Below are positions 16,930-25,137 of a stretch of 64,000 nt of DNA, piece after piece. Below the pieces are notes generated by a model. It had not been told where the DNA came from. It was given only the letters and a program-made list of their open reading frames with translations, and did not search any database. Position numbers and translations under genes: made by a program. Each line of letters starts with the position of its first letter. The first letter of the stretch is position 1. The stretch spans positions 1 through 64,000 of the IMG/VR virus record IMGVR_UViG_3300028394_000045; one strand, 5' to 3'. Source of the DNA: a virus.

Positions 16930-17659
16930 CTATTATCTTTTCTGCAAACAACCTATGACCCAAGGGGCCGGCATGCATGCGATCTCTTGCGTATTCTATT
17001 TCTTCACGACTTTTGGCAAACCAATCATGTGCGTTGTAGGTCAAACATTTGATCCCCAGTTCAGCACATAGTCCTTGCACAGCCAATCGGTTACGCGAGT
17101 TATTTAACTCAGCGTTGCGATCATTTAAAAACCAATTCTTGATAAAATCGTTGGTCTCGGTTCGCCCCGATTCGTGTCCGGGCATGTATGTTTCGTGTGG
17201 TAGTGCTCGGTCTTCAGTTATGAGATCAAATCTATGCCGGGGTGGTGCTGCCATCACCACCCATCGGGGGCGCAGTACCGGCAACCAATAACTGGCCAAC
17301 ATAAAACAAGTATCTGCACTAACGCCGCCCCAGGCAAGATTGTAGTTTTTTAGTCCTGTGGCTTGAGACACTAGGTAGGGCCATGTAGTGTTTTCTGGTA
17401 AGCCGATACCAATGGTGTAGCTGCATCCTAAAGAAACCATGCTGGCAGCGGCGGGATCAAATTCTTCAGATCTGAATCCGTTGCTGTTTATTTGATAAGT
17501 TATAGCGCCTGGTTCGAGCCATCCTTTGCTGCGATAATACTCGTGATATTCAGGATTTTGATTCAATCGTTGGAAATTTTCTTCGGTATCAGTTGGCAAC
17601 CAGGATACTGTTTGTCCAGCATACTTCATACCAAAATGCCAAGGTGCTTTAATTTTCAT
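16910..17659 (-). CDS. SGNH/GDSL-like hydrolase or acyltransferase
   Basis: A 249-residue protein from ATG 17657-17659, which overlaps the end of the radical SAM gene; an ATG 12 nt further upstream is also open. SGNH blocks are visible: SLGCSYTIGIGL around residue 80 (nucleophile Ser), NLAWGGVSADT (Gly and nearby polar residue) and RDRMHAGPLGHRLFAEKI near the C-terminus with the catalytic Asp-x-x-His spacing. Such enzymes remove or move acyl groups on polysaccharides, lipids or peptidoglycan. Its position after two radical SAM genes and an oxygenase, and before gp17, links it to a late modification task. A second SGNH-like protein is at 34011-34781. Confidence 0.65.
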   Translation of the reverse strand: MKIKAPWHFGMKYAGQTVSWLPTDTEENFQRLNQNPEYHEYYRSKGWLEPGAITYQINSNGFRSEEFDPAAASMVSLGCSYTIGIGLPENTTWPYLVSQATGLKNYNLAWGGVSADTCFMLASYWLPVLRPRWVVMAAPPRHRFDLITEDRALPHETYMPGHESGRTETNDFIKNWFLNDRNAELNNSRNRLAVQGLCAELGIKCLTYNAHDWFAKSREEIEYARDRMHAGPLGHRLFAEKIIDDIAKK

Positions 17660-18809
17660 TAGCGTTCTCATTTAATATAGTTGCCGTTGCGGGCCATAGA
17701 TCTGCAAAGCTAATTGATTTTTTTAACAATGCTTCGGTTCTAGTGTGCCAGGTCACGGTGCGTTTTGCGATGTCATCCTGATGTTTAATGTAATCGGGAT
17801 TTTCCAATGTGCGTCTATAGCTTTTTAACACATGTGTAGATAAGTTTATACGATCATCGTAACGATCAATGATGCGATCTATCTCTTGTATGGCCAATTG
17901 TCGTAATTGTAACGAATGCCGACGAATGTCCAATTCAACAGGATCATTGAGCTCACACCAATATATGCCTAGATTTTCTTTGTTGCAAAATTCATAATAT
18001 TCTTCAAGATCCAATGCACAATAGATAGAATACGCAGGATGGGCATTTACTCTTAGTCCATCTTGTTTCATCTGACGTATATTCTTTACAAATTGTGCCC
18101 AGTTGGCCCCGTCCCTGACATATTCAAATTTTTGCTCGTTGGCATTGTCAAAACTGATCTGCCATTCAACATCAGGCCAGGTGCGCAACAATTGATAGAT
18201 AGGATTTTTAGTGATTTCCATGCTGAGATTTGTTGTGACCATCACACGTACTTTGTCAGGATTTAGATAACTTAAAAATGTATCTAGACCTTTCTGTAGT
18301 AACGGCTCTCCACCGCCGAGACTGAGCCCTTGTATGTTGTGCCCTTGTGTTTTTACCAGCTCTATTAAATCCTCGTGGGCGTTTTTCACATGATTAATAG
18401 GTATCTTTCGAACACTCTGCCATGCAGTTGATGTTTGCGGATTGCAATACACACAGGTCAGATTACATAGATTGCTCCAATTAACCACAAGATGTTCTAG
18501 TTTAAAAAAATCTGGATCGCTGTTGATTGCTGCCAAAGTATCTTCACTCACAATTCTCACAGTCCTTCCACTAGCACCGGTAGTATCTTCCAGCCGCTTG
18601 CACCAGGTGCATCCAGAGTGCCATTCACCTCGTGACATTGCCGATCGCATGGCGGCGGCAACGGGCCCATGTATAATTTCTTGTATGGGTGTTTTTTTGT
18701 TATTACCAATCATTTCCACGCAATGGAAGCATGGGCTGACCGCGCCAGCTTGATCGATGTTGAGACTGGTCCAAGGTGCTGGACAGAATGTAGGACTATC
18801 AGAAATCAT
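17649..18809 (-). CDS. Radical SAM protein with Cys-rich N-terminal twitch/SPASM-like part
   Basis: A 386-residue radical SAM enzyme. The cluster motif is CNLTCVYC (C115, C119, C122); GGGEPLL (near 160) is the SAM-binding glycine motif. Unusually the auxiliary cluster cysteines (C9, C27, C30, C67, C70) precede the radical SAM core, as in phage proteins called twitch-domain radical SAM proteins. Such enzymes abstract hydrogen with 5'-deoxyadenosyl radical and often modify peptides or sugars. It starts in an ATGA overlap with the Fe/2OG-like gene. It is related to, but not close to, the protein at 19351-20493. Substrate unknown. Confidence 0.85.
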   Translation of the reverse strand: MISDSPTFCPAPWTSLNIDQAGAVSPCFHCVEMIGNNKKTPIQEIIHGPVAAAMRSAMSRGEWHSGCTWCKRLEDTTGASGRTVRIVSEDTLAAINSDPDFFKLEHLVVNWSNLCNLTCVYCNPQTSTAWQSVRKIPINHVKNAHEDLIELVKTQGHNIQGLSLGGGEPLLQKGLDTFLSYLNPDKVRVMVTTNLSMEITKNPIYQLLRTWPDVEWQISFDNANEQKFEYVRDGANWAQFVKNIRQMKQDGLRVNAHPAYSIYCALDLEEYYEFCNKENLGIYWCELNDPVELDIRRHSLQLRQLAIQEIDRIIDRYDDRINLSTHVLKSYRRTLENPDYIKHQDDIAKRTVTWHTRTEALLKKSISFADLWPATATILNENANEN

Positions 18810-19360
18810 TTTGCCACCAACCAGGAATAAGAACTTACTCTAAAAGAGTTGTTGGGTACAGGATTCAGCATGCCATGCCATTGTAATTTTCTGTAGCCAA
18901 TTGAATCTGGGGTGTTTATCATAATATATCCTGTGTTAGTCACAAACTCAAAAACGTGCCGTATGTGATCTGGATCTTTATACTGATACCATGTGGTACC
19001 GATATCAGGAGAGGATCCAATCCAATATAATTGTATGGCTCCCGGTAACTCTCCATCAGTGTGCAAGGGGCATGTGTAGGTGGCCATGTCAATCCAAAAT
19101 CCAGTATCTAAATATTTTAAATGCTCGCATCCAGTTTGTTCTGCTATGTGGTCCCATTGGGACTTTATGCTGTCATGCCAGCTGCTGATCCAACTCAATT
19201 GGTTGTTATTGATTCGTTTTCTTAATTCTCTATTGCCTTCTTCTAATGTGTAATCCAAACTCAGCCAAGGTGTTTGTAGTATCTGTTCAACCAATGATTT
19301 GGGCATGAGGTCAGTCACATGGAACAGATTCTGATCTTGATCGACCGCAGTTATTTGCAT
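18806..19360 (-). CDS. Putative Fe(II)/2-oxoglutarate-type oxygenase
   Basis: About 184 residues from ATG 19358-19360, which overlaps the upstream stop by 10 nt. The facial triad pattern is present: HTDGEL (H100, D102), then QWHGMLNP (H162) and a downstream Arg in NSFRVSSYSW (R174) placed to hold 2-oxoglutarate. Such enzymes hydroxylate proteins, sugars or small molecules and are common in T4-like aquatic phages. The gene is sandwiched between two radical SAM genes with overlaps on both sides, so all three are made together and may act on one substrate. The assignment rests on the motif and size. Confidence 0.65.
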   Translation of the reverse strand: MQITAVDQDQNLFHVTDLMPKSLVEQILQTPWLSLDYTLEEGNRELRKRINNNQLSWISSWHDSIKSQWDHIAEQTGCEHLKYLDTGFWIDMATYTCPLHTDGELPGAIQLYWIGSSPDIGTTWYQYKDPDHIRHVFEFVTNTGYIMINTPDSIGYRKLQWHGMLNPVPNNSFRVSSYSWLVAK

Positions 19361-20493
19361 AAGTGTGCCAACTCCGGCCATAATTTCACAAACCCACCTG
19401 ATTGGTCTGTGTGATACACATGCTCAATGTTGTGTATATGTTGTTGAAATTGATTTGAAATTTCAGGATTGACTGATTTTACTTGTTGATATGTTGCCAG
19501 TGCTTGATCAAAAAACTGCTGCTCTGCTGCGGTAGCAATGCCCAATGCATAAAATCGTTCAATCTCTTGAGTAGCCTGTACTGCTATCTCGGGTCCATGC
19601 AAAGTGGGATCTAGATATTCGGGCTGGAATAAACTCTGCCAGAGTACGCTAACTCCTGCTTGTTCAGCAAATTGTCTCAACTCACAGATGCGTGTGGCAT
19701 TGTAGATATTATATACCGCATGTATTCCGCCCCAATGCCCCTGTGTGTGCATGAGTTGTTTGATCTTGAGAACATTTTGTTTGATTTGATCCCAGGTGGC
19801 TCCGTGACGCACATATTCCAGTTGGGCACCGATGTTGTCAAAGCTCATGCTCCAGCCTACTCGATTGCGTTTGGATAGTTTTTGGAATATCTTGTTGTTG
19901 TCTAGATCCACGCTCAAATTTGTGATCAAGGTCACGATGGCATTTGCTGGTATTACATCCAACAATCGATCGTTTTCGGGTAGCATGAGTGGCTCACCAC
20001 CTACTAGTGCCACTTCATGTATGCGATCGTGGTGTTGCGATAGGAAGTCACACACTGATTCATAATAAGGTCTCGTGCCCGATTTAGCTGCGATACCTTT
20101 GATCGACGCCCACTTTGAACTGCATGCTTCTCCGCAATAGTTGCAGCTGAGATTGCAGGTGGTATTCCATCGTACATCTACTATCACAGGATAGTGATAT
20201 TGATCCCCAGCTGTGGCATAGTCAAAGTCGGTATTGACATCATTGTGCCAGGCACGTTCAGAACGGCCGCCAAATCTTTCGGCATTGACACAATTGGAGC
20301 AATACTCGTGTGCTTGCCCTTGAGACAAACTACTGCGTATGTGTTTCATCTGGCTGCTGTTGAGGATTTCGATTATACCATGCTGATTCAAGTTGCCCAG
20401 CATGTTAGGATTGCCAGCACAACAGGTTTTGACATCACCACGTGGATTGATATGCAGCCCACGCCATGGGGCTGCACAATAGAAATCGGTCAT
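19351..20493 (-). CDS. Radical SAM protein with Cys-rich N-terminal twitch/SPASM-like part
   Basis: A 380-residue radical SAM enzyme. Core motif CNLSCNYC (C113, C117, C120) and VGGEPLM (near 165) for SAM binding. Cysteines C6, C24, C25, C65 and C68 in the N-terminal part (FYCAAPWRGLHINPRGDVKTCC) would hold an auxiliary iron-sulfur cluster. The layout is the same as in the enzyme at 17649-18809, so they are paralogues of a shared architecture. It is the first clear gene of the block that ends with gp17; the 33-nt gap before it (20494-20526) shows no promoter, so it may be read from further upstream. Confidence 0.85.
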   Translation of the reverse strand: MTDFYCAAPWRGLHINPRGDVKTCCAGNPNMLGNLNQHGIIEILNSSQMKHIRSSLSQGQAHEYCSNCVNAERFGGRSERAWHNDVNTDFDYATAGDQYHYPVIVDVRWNTTCNLSCNYCGEACSSKWASIKGIAAKSGTRPYYESVCDFLSQHHDRIHEVALVGGEPLMLPENDRLLDVIPANAIVTLITNLSVDLDNNKIFQKLSKRNRVGWSMSFDNIGAQLEYVRHGATWDQIKQNVLKIKQLMHTQGHWGGIHAVYNIYNATRICELRQFAEQAGVSVLWQSLFQPEYLDPTLHGPEIAVQATQEIERFYALGIATAAEQQFFDQALATYQQVKSVNPEISNQFQQHIHNIEHVYHTDQSGGFVKLWPELAHLCK

Positions 20494-20526
20494 GTAGTAT
20501 TTACATCCGGACCGCTTGGGCAGATA

Positions 20527-21342
20527 TTAATCGTCTGATGCACCACACTTGGCGCGTTTGGCTCGGGTGAGCGCACCAAAATCCACTGCCCATTCTTTAC
20601 CCGGTGCCAGTTCTACTGCACCCGGAGGAAACGCAAACTCTACACCAGCTGAGTTCTCGATCATATCAATGGGCAGTCGGAATCGGGTTAAGTCATTGCC
20701 TAGATTAGGATATGGTGCTAGATGTGGGAATGCCCATCCGGCTATTTCCCGGGTCTTGTTGTTGATAACAATCTTGTAAAAGCCATTTGGTACTATCACT
20801 CCCTTTCCAATTTTCTTGCTTGACGCATCATATGTGCTGCCGGCGATGATGGTATATGTTTGATTGTGCTGCACAGCCCAACCACGCACTGATGTTTCTA
20901 GCAATTTCCAGATGCCGCGGTTCAAGCTGCCGGCTTGTGGGCTCATGTTGGTCATCAAGAAACTTTCGTATTCCACCTGTTGATCCCAGCTGAGATCGCC
21001 GTCTGGTGCCATGTGTCCTTTGTCATATCCTGTGCCAGCATAGTCATCGGGTGTGGCCCCATTGGTAATGCTTTGATCCACTGCAAAAGCATTAGTACGA
21101 GCAACACAACCCAGTGCGTTGGGCGGAGTGAGTGTGTAGGCCACATAGTTAGGGATTTTGGCCTGTGCGTCGTAGGCCACAAGATATGCTTGACGACAGA
21201 TGGGTTGCAGTTGGCGTTCAGTTTTTGCAAATCCATATGGTTGATGCACTCGGCACATGGGCAACGGATTCGCCGGGCGTTGAGTCCAGGCCTGTGCCAG
21301 ATTAACGGCTGCGAGCAACAGTACCAAGAGTAGTTTTTTCAT
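20527..21342 (-). CDS. Exported DNA/RNA non-specific endonuclease (NucA family)
   Basis: A 271-residue protein with a clear signal peptide (KK followed by LLLVLLLAAVNLAQA, predicted cleavage near residue 18). The NucA/Serratia nuclease signature is GYDKGHMAP with catalytic H110, and NRGIWKLLE supplies the metal-binding Asn141 and helix Glu149. The mature enzyme would cut single- and double-stranded DNA and RNA with Mg2+. The signal peptide points to the periplasm or outside, which is unusual for a phage nuclease. Six or more cysteines would suit disulfides there. No ribosome site is obvious before the ATG at 21342. Confidence 0.88.
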   Translation of the reverse strand: MKKLLLVLLLAAVNLAQAWTQRPANPLPMCRVHQPYGFAKTERQLQPICRQAYLVAYDAQAKIPNYVAYTLTPPNALGCVARTNAFAVDQSITNGATPDDYAGTGYDKGHMAPDGDLSWDQQVEYESFLMTNMSPQAGSLNRGIWKLLETSVRGWAVQHNQTYTIIAGSTYDASSKKIGKGVIVPNGFYKIVINNKTREIAGWAFPHLAPYPNLGNDLTRFRLPIDMIENSAGVEFAFPPGAVELAPGKEWAVDFGALTRAKRAKCGASDD

Positions 21343-21349
21343 GTTAAAA

Positions 21350-21730
21350 TTAATAACCTTTGAAGGGCCGGACTGGGCTGGTGTGATTTACTGATGCAGG
21401 TTCTAAGCTGTTTGGCGTGCTTATTTGTACTTTTTTAGCAGGCAAGCCAGCCATTTTCAATGCTTGATCAATCACTGGTTCAACGCTGGCATTAAATCCT
21501 GCAATTACTGCATCTTCACCAAATGCTGCTTGTGCAGACCAGGCAGGTAGTTTGTCGGTGATGCCATCTGTTCCGGCATCACTTCTGGCACGGGCCATAG
21601 CCACACCCAGTCTGTAGATCTGATATGGGTCGCTGGATTTTACTCCAGGCAACACAAACACATGATTCATGGGATCTGCTTGCTCCGGAGGTAAAGTTTT
21701 TTCTTCGGTTATAAACTCTCGAGCTCTCAT
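21350..21730 (-). CDS. Unknown protein with T4 internal-protein-like N-terminus (tandem copy 2)
   Basis: A 126-residue protein. The start MRAREFITE closely resembles the capsid targeting peptide of T4 internal proteins (MKTYQEFIAE) and contains an I-x-E site for the gp21 protease. The C-terminus SPVRPFKGY matches SPVQAFRGY of the gene upstream, so the two are tandem paralogues; the middle (YQIYRLGVAMARA, AGLPAKKVQI) also aligns loosely. It starts in an ATGA overlap with copy 1. I infer a packaged internal head protein, but the function is not known. Confidence 0.7.
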   Translation of the reverse strand: MRAREFITEEKTLPPEQADPMNHVFVLPGVKSSDPYQIYRLGVAMARARSDAGTDGITDKLPAWSAQAAFGEDAVIAGFNASVEPVIDQALKMAGLPAKKVQISTPNSLEPASVNHTSPVRPFKGY

Positions 21731-22098
21731 CTGTAACCCCGGAATGCTTGTACAGGGCTAGTGGTGTTGGTGCTGGGCAATTCTAAACTGCGGAGATCGC
21801 CTTTGTTGAGATCCTGGATGTCGGAACCAATGGCCTTGTAGGCCATATTCAGCATGTTTTGTTCTTCCGGCGTATAAGGTGCTGCAATGTTGTATCGACC
21901 GGCCCAGGATTCACCATCTATATCAGGCACAAAGGTGCCATCGGTGCTGGCGGCAGCCATCATGATGCGATTTAATTCATACACACGATCAGCATGGTTT
22001 GGATCAACAAATTTGTTCAAGCCCACAGTGGCAAAACTTTTGGTCTTGCTCAATCGGCCAATCTGCTGACCTTCGGCAATGAATTCACTGGCACGCAT
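21727..22098 (-). CDS. Unknown protein with T4 internal-protein-like N-terminus (tandem copy 1)
   Basis: A 123-residue protein beginning MRASEFIAEG, with the I-A-E that T4 gp21 would cut. The middle has ADRVYELNRIMMAAAS and AGRYNIAAPYTPEEQNMLN, and the end SPVQAFRGYR recurs in the next gene. Copy 1 and copy 2 are divergent in between. It lies 9 nt after the small beta-rich gene. As for copy 2, an internal or capsid-associated role is inferred only from the N-terminal peptide and the surrounding late genes. Confidence 0.7.
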   Translation of the reverse strand: MRASEFIAEGQQIGRLSKTKSFATVGLNKFVDPNHADRVYELNRIMMAAASTDGTFVPDIDGESWAGRYNIAAPYTPEEQNMLNMAYKAIGSDIQDLNKGDLRSLELPSTNTTSPVQAFRGYR

Positions 22099-22106
22099 GG
22101 TATCTA

Positions 22107-22436
22107 TTAAGACGCGCCGGTCACACCTGCTGTGGCTGATGTTGCTGATCCAATTGCTGTGGCAGTAAAACCGCCTGTACCGGTCAAGATGTTGAGATAA
22201 TTGCCTGCACCCACATAGTATTCTTGACTGGAGTTGCCGGGCAAAGCGATAGCATTGGCATACAAGTTGCCAGTGGAGATTGGCATGGCAGCATTGGTGG
22301 GAACACCATTGGCCTGTATATAAGTCAGTTGTACTGCACTGACCTGGAATGTGACATTGGACAGCGTGGTATTAAACTGCACTTTGTCAGTGGTCCATAA
22401 CACATTTCCTATAGCATTTACAACTTGAGTGGCCAT
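22107..22436 (-). CDS. Small Gly/Ala/Thr-rich probable structural protein
   Basis: A 109-residue protein rich in Ala, Gly, Thr and Asn with alternating beta-type patterns (NTTLSNVTFQVSAVQLTYIQ, GNYLNILTGTGG). It has no charge clusters or catalytic motifs. The composition is that of a surface or decoration protein, but I do not recognise a family. Its ATG overlaps the stop of the 56-residue gene (TAATG), so it is translated with it. Confidence 0.65.
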   Translation of the reverse strand: MATQVVNAIGNVLWTTDKVQFNTTLSNVTFQVSAVQLTYIQANGVPTNAAMPISTGNLYANAIALPGNSSQEYYVGAGNYLNILTGTGGFTATAIGSATSATAGVTGAS

Positions 22437-22606
22437 TATGACTTATCCTTGGGAACTTCTGTCACCACCGGCTGATACAGCTGGCGTGACTGGTGTAACA
22501 CACCTGGAATCTCCACAGGCTGTGGTTTCCAACTGGCAGCGGCCGGACTATGCGGATTGTGCTGTGTGGGTGTGTTGAGATTTTCGTTGTATGGTTTGTA
22601 TGACAT
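22436..22606 (-). CDS. Small 56-residue Pro/Gln-rich protein
   Basis: A short gene filling the gap between 22436 and 22612. The ATG (22604-22606) follows an AAGGAT ribosome site by a few bases, and the TAA overlaps the next ATG (TAATG). The protein begins MSYKPYNENLNTPTQ and ends VVTEVPKDKS; it is rich in Pro, Gln and Asn and probably unstructured. The tight fit at both ends is the main support. Function unknown. Confidence 0.65.
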   Translation of the reverse strand: MSYKPYNENLNTPTQHNPHSPAAASWKPQPVEIPGVLHQSRQLYQPVVTEVPKDKS

Positions 22607-22611
22607 GACTG

Positions 22612-25131
22612 TTATCCTTTATAGCTTTTCCACAGATTGGCAGTATCAGTAAAGATACTTTCATTTGTGCTGTTTTCAGAATCCTTGTTTTCAGAGTCTC
22701 TTTTGTCAGGATCAATGTATTTTTGATCTTTTTTATCAAGATTAACATATCTTGAAGGAATGGTCGCGGTCAATCGCTCATCTTTAACCTTAGGCGCATA
22801 CACATAGCTATTGCCTTCTTTTTTCTTAACAACACCGCCGGGTGCAGTGGGTTCAGATCCAGCCATGCCTTCGGGCTTGAGCCATTCGGCTTTGTCTTCA
22901 CTCACTGGCTTGATGCCTGCTATTTCGCGCATGCGTTGAATGCTTTCCTGGAAATCATCGTCTTGACCACGCACTGCTGTGACAGGAACAGTGCTTTGAC
23001 CGTTGCCGGCAACATCACGTTTGGGCTTGTTTATACCGCCGCTGTAGCCAAAGTTGTCTTGAGCACGTTCGGTGTTGGTAGGATAGTCTGGACTGTTCAT
23101 ATCTACTGTGTTATCGCCGTAGGTCTCGTCCATCTGTTCCATGTCGCCGCAGCCGCAGTCGGACATGCCGCAGACGGGACAGGTTTCGTTTTGGCCGCCG
23201 CCCATGCCGGCCATCTTCAGCAGTTGTGCCAGCTGCACAGCATCTTCATCTGTGGCAGTGATAGTGAGCGACTGACCAGGACCACCGTGCTCGTCTGTGC
23301 TCATGTTCATGCTGATGTTCATGCTTTCCGTGATCTGACGTTCAACTGCACGATCAATGCTGTCGTAGATGCCTTTGCCAAAGCTCATGCCGCCTTTGCT
23401 GGCCTTGCCCGACGTGGATGCGGTGGCCACAGAACCTGAAGTGGTTGATTCTTCAACTTCTTCTTCTTTCTTGGCCTTGGGCTTGCTTGGCTTGCTCTTG
23501 CCACCCATTTCGTCTTTGCCAAGACGTCCTGCAACAACATCACCCTGAGTGACTTTGTCATAGGGTTTGGCATTGTTGGCCAAGTTGCCGTCATTGCCAC
23601 TGCGTTTTTTAGTTGGTCTGGCTTTTTTTTCAGCCAGTTCTACTTCTACTTCACGACCGGTCTGGTCTTCAGCATCAGTTTCTTTTTCGCTGGCCAAGTA
23701 GTCAGCAATGGTCTGCATGTAGTCGCTGGCCAAGCTGAGTTTTTTCTGTACCCATTCTGGCAAGTCATCGTCGTTGCCCAACATCTTTTCCAGTTGCTTG
23801 GCATTGCGCATCATGGTGTGGATCTCGTTGCGACCCATTTCGCCTTCGCGATCGTATTCACCTTGATCTGCTGGATCCTGGTCGCCTTCACGAGTCATCA
23901 GCTTTGATGTGCCACGATTGATCTTGGCTCCAATCTTCTTGCCCTGGCCTGCTCCAACTGGACGACGGCCAGCACGGGCAGCTCGCTCATCAGCAGCATC
24001 GGCCTGTTGGTTGGCGCGACGCTCTTCGCCACTGTGGGCAGCACCGCTGTAGTTGCCTTTTACTGGACGATGGCGTGTGACGCCTGGTGTGCCGGTATCG
24101 ATCTCACCACCGCTGCTGCTTCTGCGGCGAGTAGGCGTGTCGTCAAAGTCACCTGCTTTGAACGGTTTGTGTAGCTGTGACCAGTCAGATGCTTCATCCA
24201 TTTCGGCATTGCGACCACGGCCGCTGCCGATGGCTTTTTTCATGGCATCAGCTGCCACTTGTCCCAACATCTCATCAACTTCTTTCTTGGCGCTGGCCAC
24301 GTTGTCAGCAAATGATTTTTTTCTGGCAGGCATGCCCATGCCTTGTTCTTGAACAGGATATTCTTTTCCACCCACACGGATTTTTTCACCAGGTTGGATA
24401 CCATCACGCTTGGCTCGGACCACTGCACCCGAGAACGCATTGCCTTCGTCGGTCATGCTTTCATCATACTGATTGTACTTCTTGCGAGCCGCAGCCTTGG
24501 TTTTTTCGCTGGCACCAATTCGGCCTAGTCGCTGTAGTTCTTTCATTCCTGGTTCGCCGTATTTCTTCATGCCAAAAGCAGCTTGTAATGCACTTTCGTC
24601 TATCTCATCATCATCCACGGCCCCCGAAGGCTTTGGTAAGGGTGTAATTCGTTTTACTTCTGGTTTGTAGGAGGGTCTAACTGGCGTGCGTTGGCCAGGA
24701 CGTATTTCACCAACCGGATCAACAACACCACCTTCATTGGTTGTTTTTTTAACTGGCTCATCCACGGGCACAGAATCTTTGTACAATCTGTTGTCGTCAG
24801 TTTTCTTGGGCGGAGGGCCGTTGTCTGGGCCTACTATGATACCGGAACCGGGTATGTTTGGATCATATTTCTTAGACGAACTGCGGTTGGCTGCGCTGGA
24901 CTTAGACACTGGCTCATCAACTGGTCGGTCTTCCTCCACTTGGCCTTTTTCACGCATGTGTGCCAGCTGTGCACCGGCAATTCGAGGATTAGTTTTCTTG
25001 GCCAATGCAGCAAACCCAGTGTTAGCATTGTTGTGCTTGCCCAGATCACGCTCGTTCAGCTGCTGATGTGTCACTTCAGGCATGGCACGGATGCTGTCTA
25101 ATTTTTTGTTCAGGTCGTAAAAAAAACTCAT
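22612..25131 (-). CDS. Large low-complexity virion-associated protein
   Basis: An 839-residue protein, highly charged and mostly disordered. Visible pieces: a helical start (MSFFYDLNKKLDSIRAM) followed by QLNERDLGKHNNANTGFAAL; a folded-looking KKYGEPGMKELQRLGRIGAS near 195; acidic helices near 440-500; a small zinc-like CPVCGMSDCGCG near 650; and FQESIQRMREIAGI near 735, shared with the 1257-residue protein. Similar mixtures occur in aquatic T4-like phages without a known role. It lies among head and packaging genes, so a prohead core or internal role is plausible. Unproven. Confidence 0.75.
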   Translation of the reverse strand: MSFFYDLNKKLDSIRAMPEVTHQQLNERDLGKHNNANTGFAALAKKTNPRIAGAQLAHMREKGQVEEDRPVDEPVSKSSAANRSSSKKYDPNIPGSGIIVGPDNGPPPKKTDDNRLYKDSVPVDEPVKKTTNEGGVVDPVGEIRPGQRTPVRPSYKPEVKRITPLPKPSGAVDDDEIDESALQAAFGMKKYGEPGMKELQRLGRIGASEKTKAAARKKYNQYDESMTDEGNAFSGAVVRAKRDGIQPGEKIRVGGKEYPVQEQGMGMPARKKSFADNVASAKKEVDEMLGQVAADAMKKAIGSGRGRNAEMDEASDWSQLHKPFKAGDFDDTPTRRRSSSGGEIDTGTPGVTRHRPVKGNYSGAAHSGEERRANQQADAADERAARAGRRPVGAGQGKKIGAKINRGTSKLMTREGDQDPADQGEYDREGEMGRNEIHTMMRNAKQLEKMLGNDDDLPEWVQKKLSLASDYMQTIADYLASEKETDAEDQTGREVEVELAEKKARPTKKRSGNDGNLANNAKPYDKVTQGDVVAGRLGKDEMGGKSKPSKPKAKKEEEVEESTTSGSVATASTSGKASKGGMSFGKGIYDSIDRAVERQITESMNISMNMSTDEHGGPGQSLTITATDEDAVQLAQLLKMAGMGGGQNETCPVCGMSDCGCGDMEQMDETYGDNTVDMNSPDYPTNTERAQDNFGYSGGINKPKRDVAGNGQSTVPVTAVRGQDDDFQESIQRMREIAGIKPVSEDKAEWLKPEGMAGSEPTAPGGVVKKKEGNSYVYAPKVKDERLTATIPSRYVNLDKKDQKYIDPDKRDSENKDSENSTNESIFTDTANLWKSYKG

Positions 25132-25137
25132 TTGATA

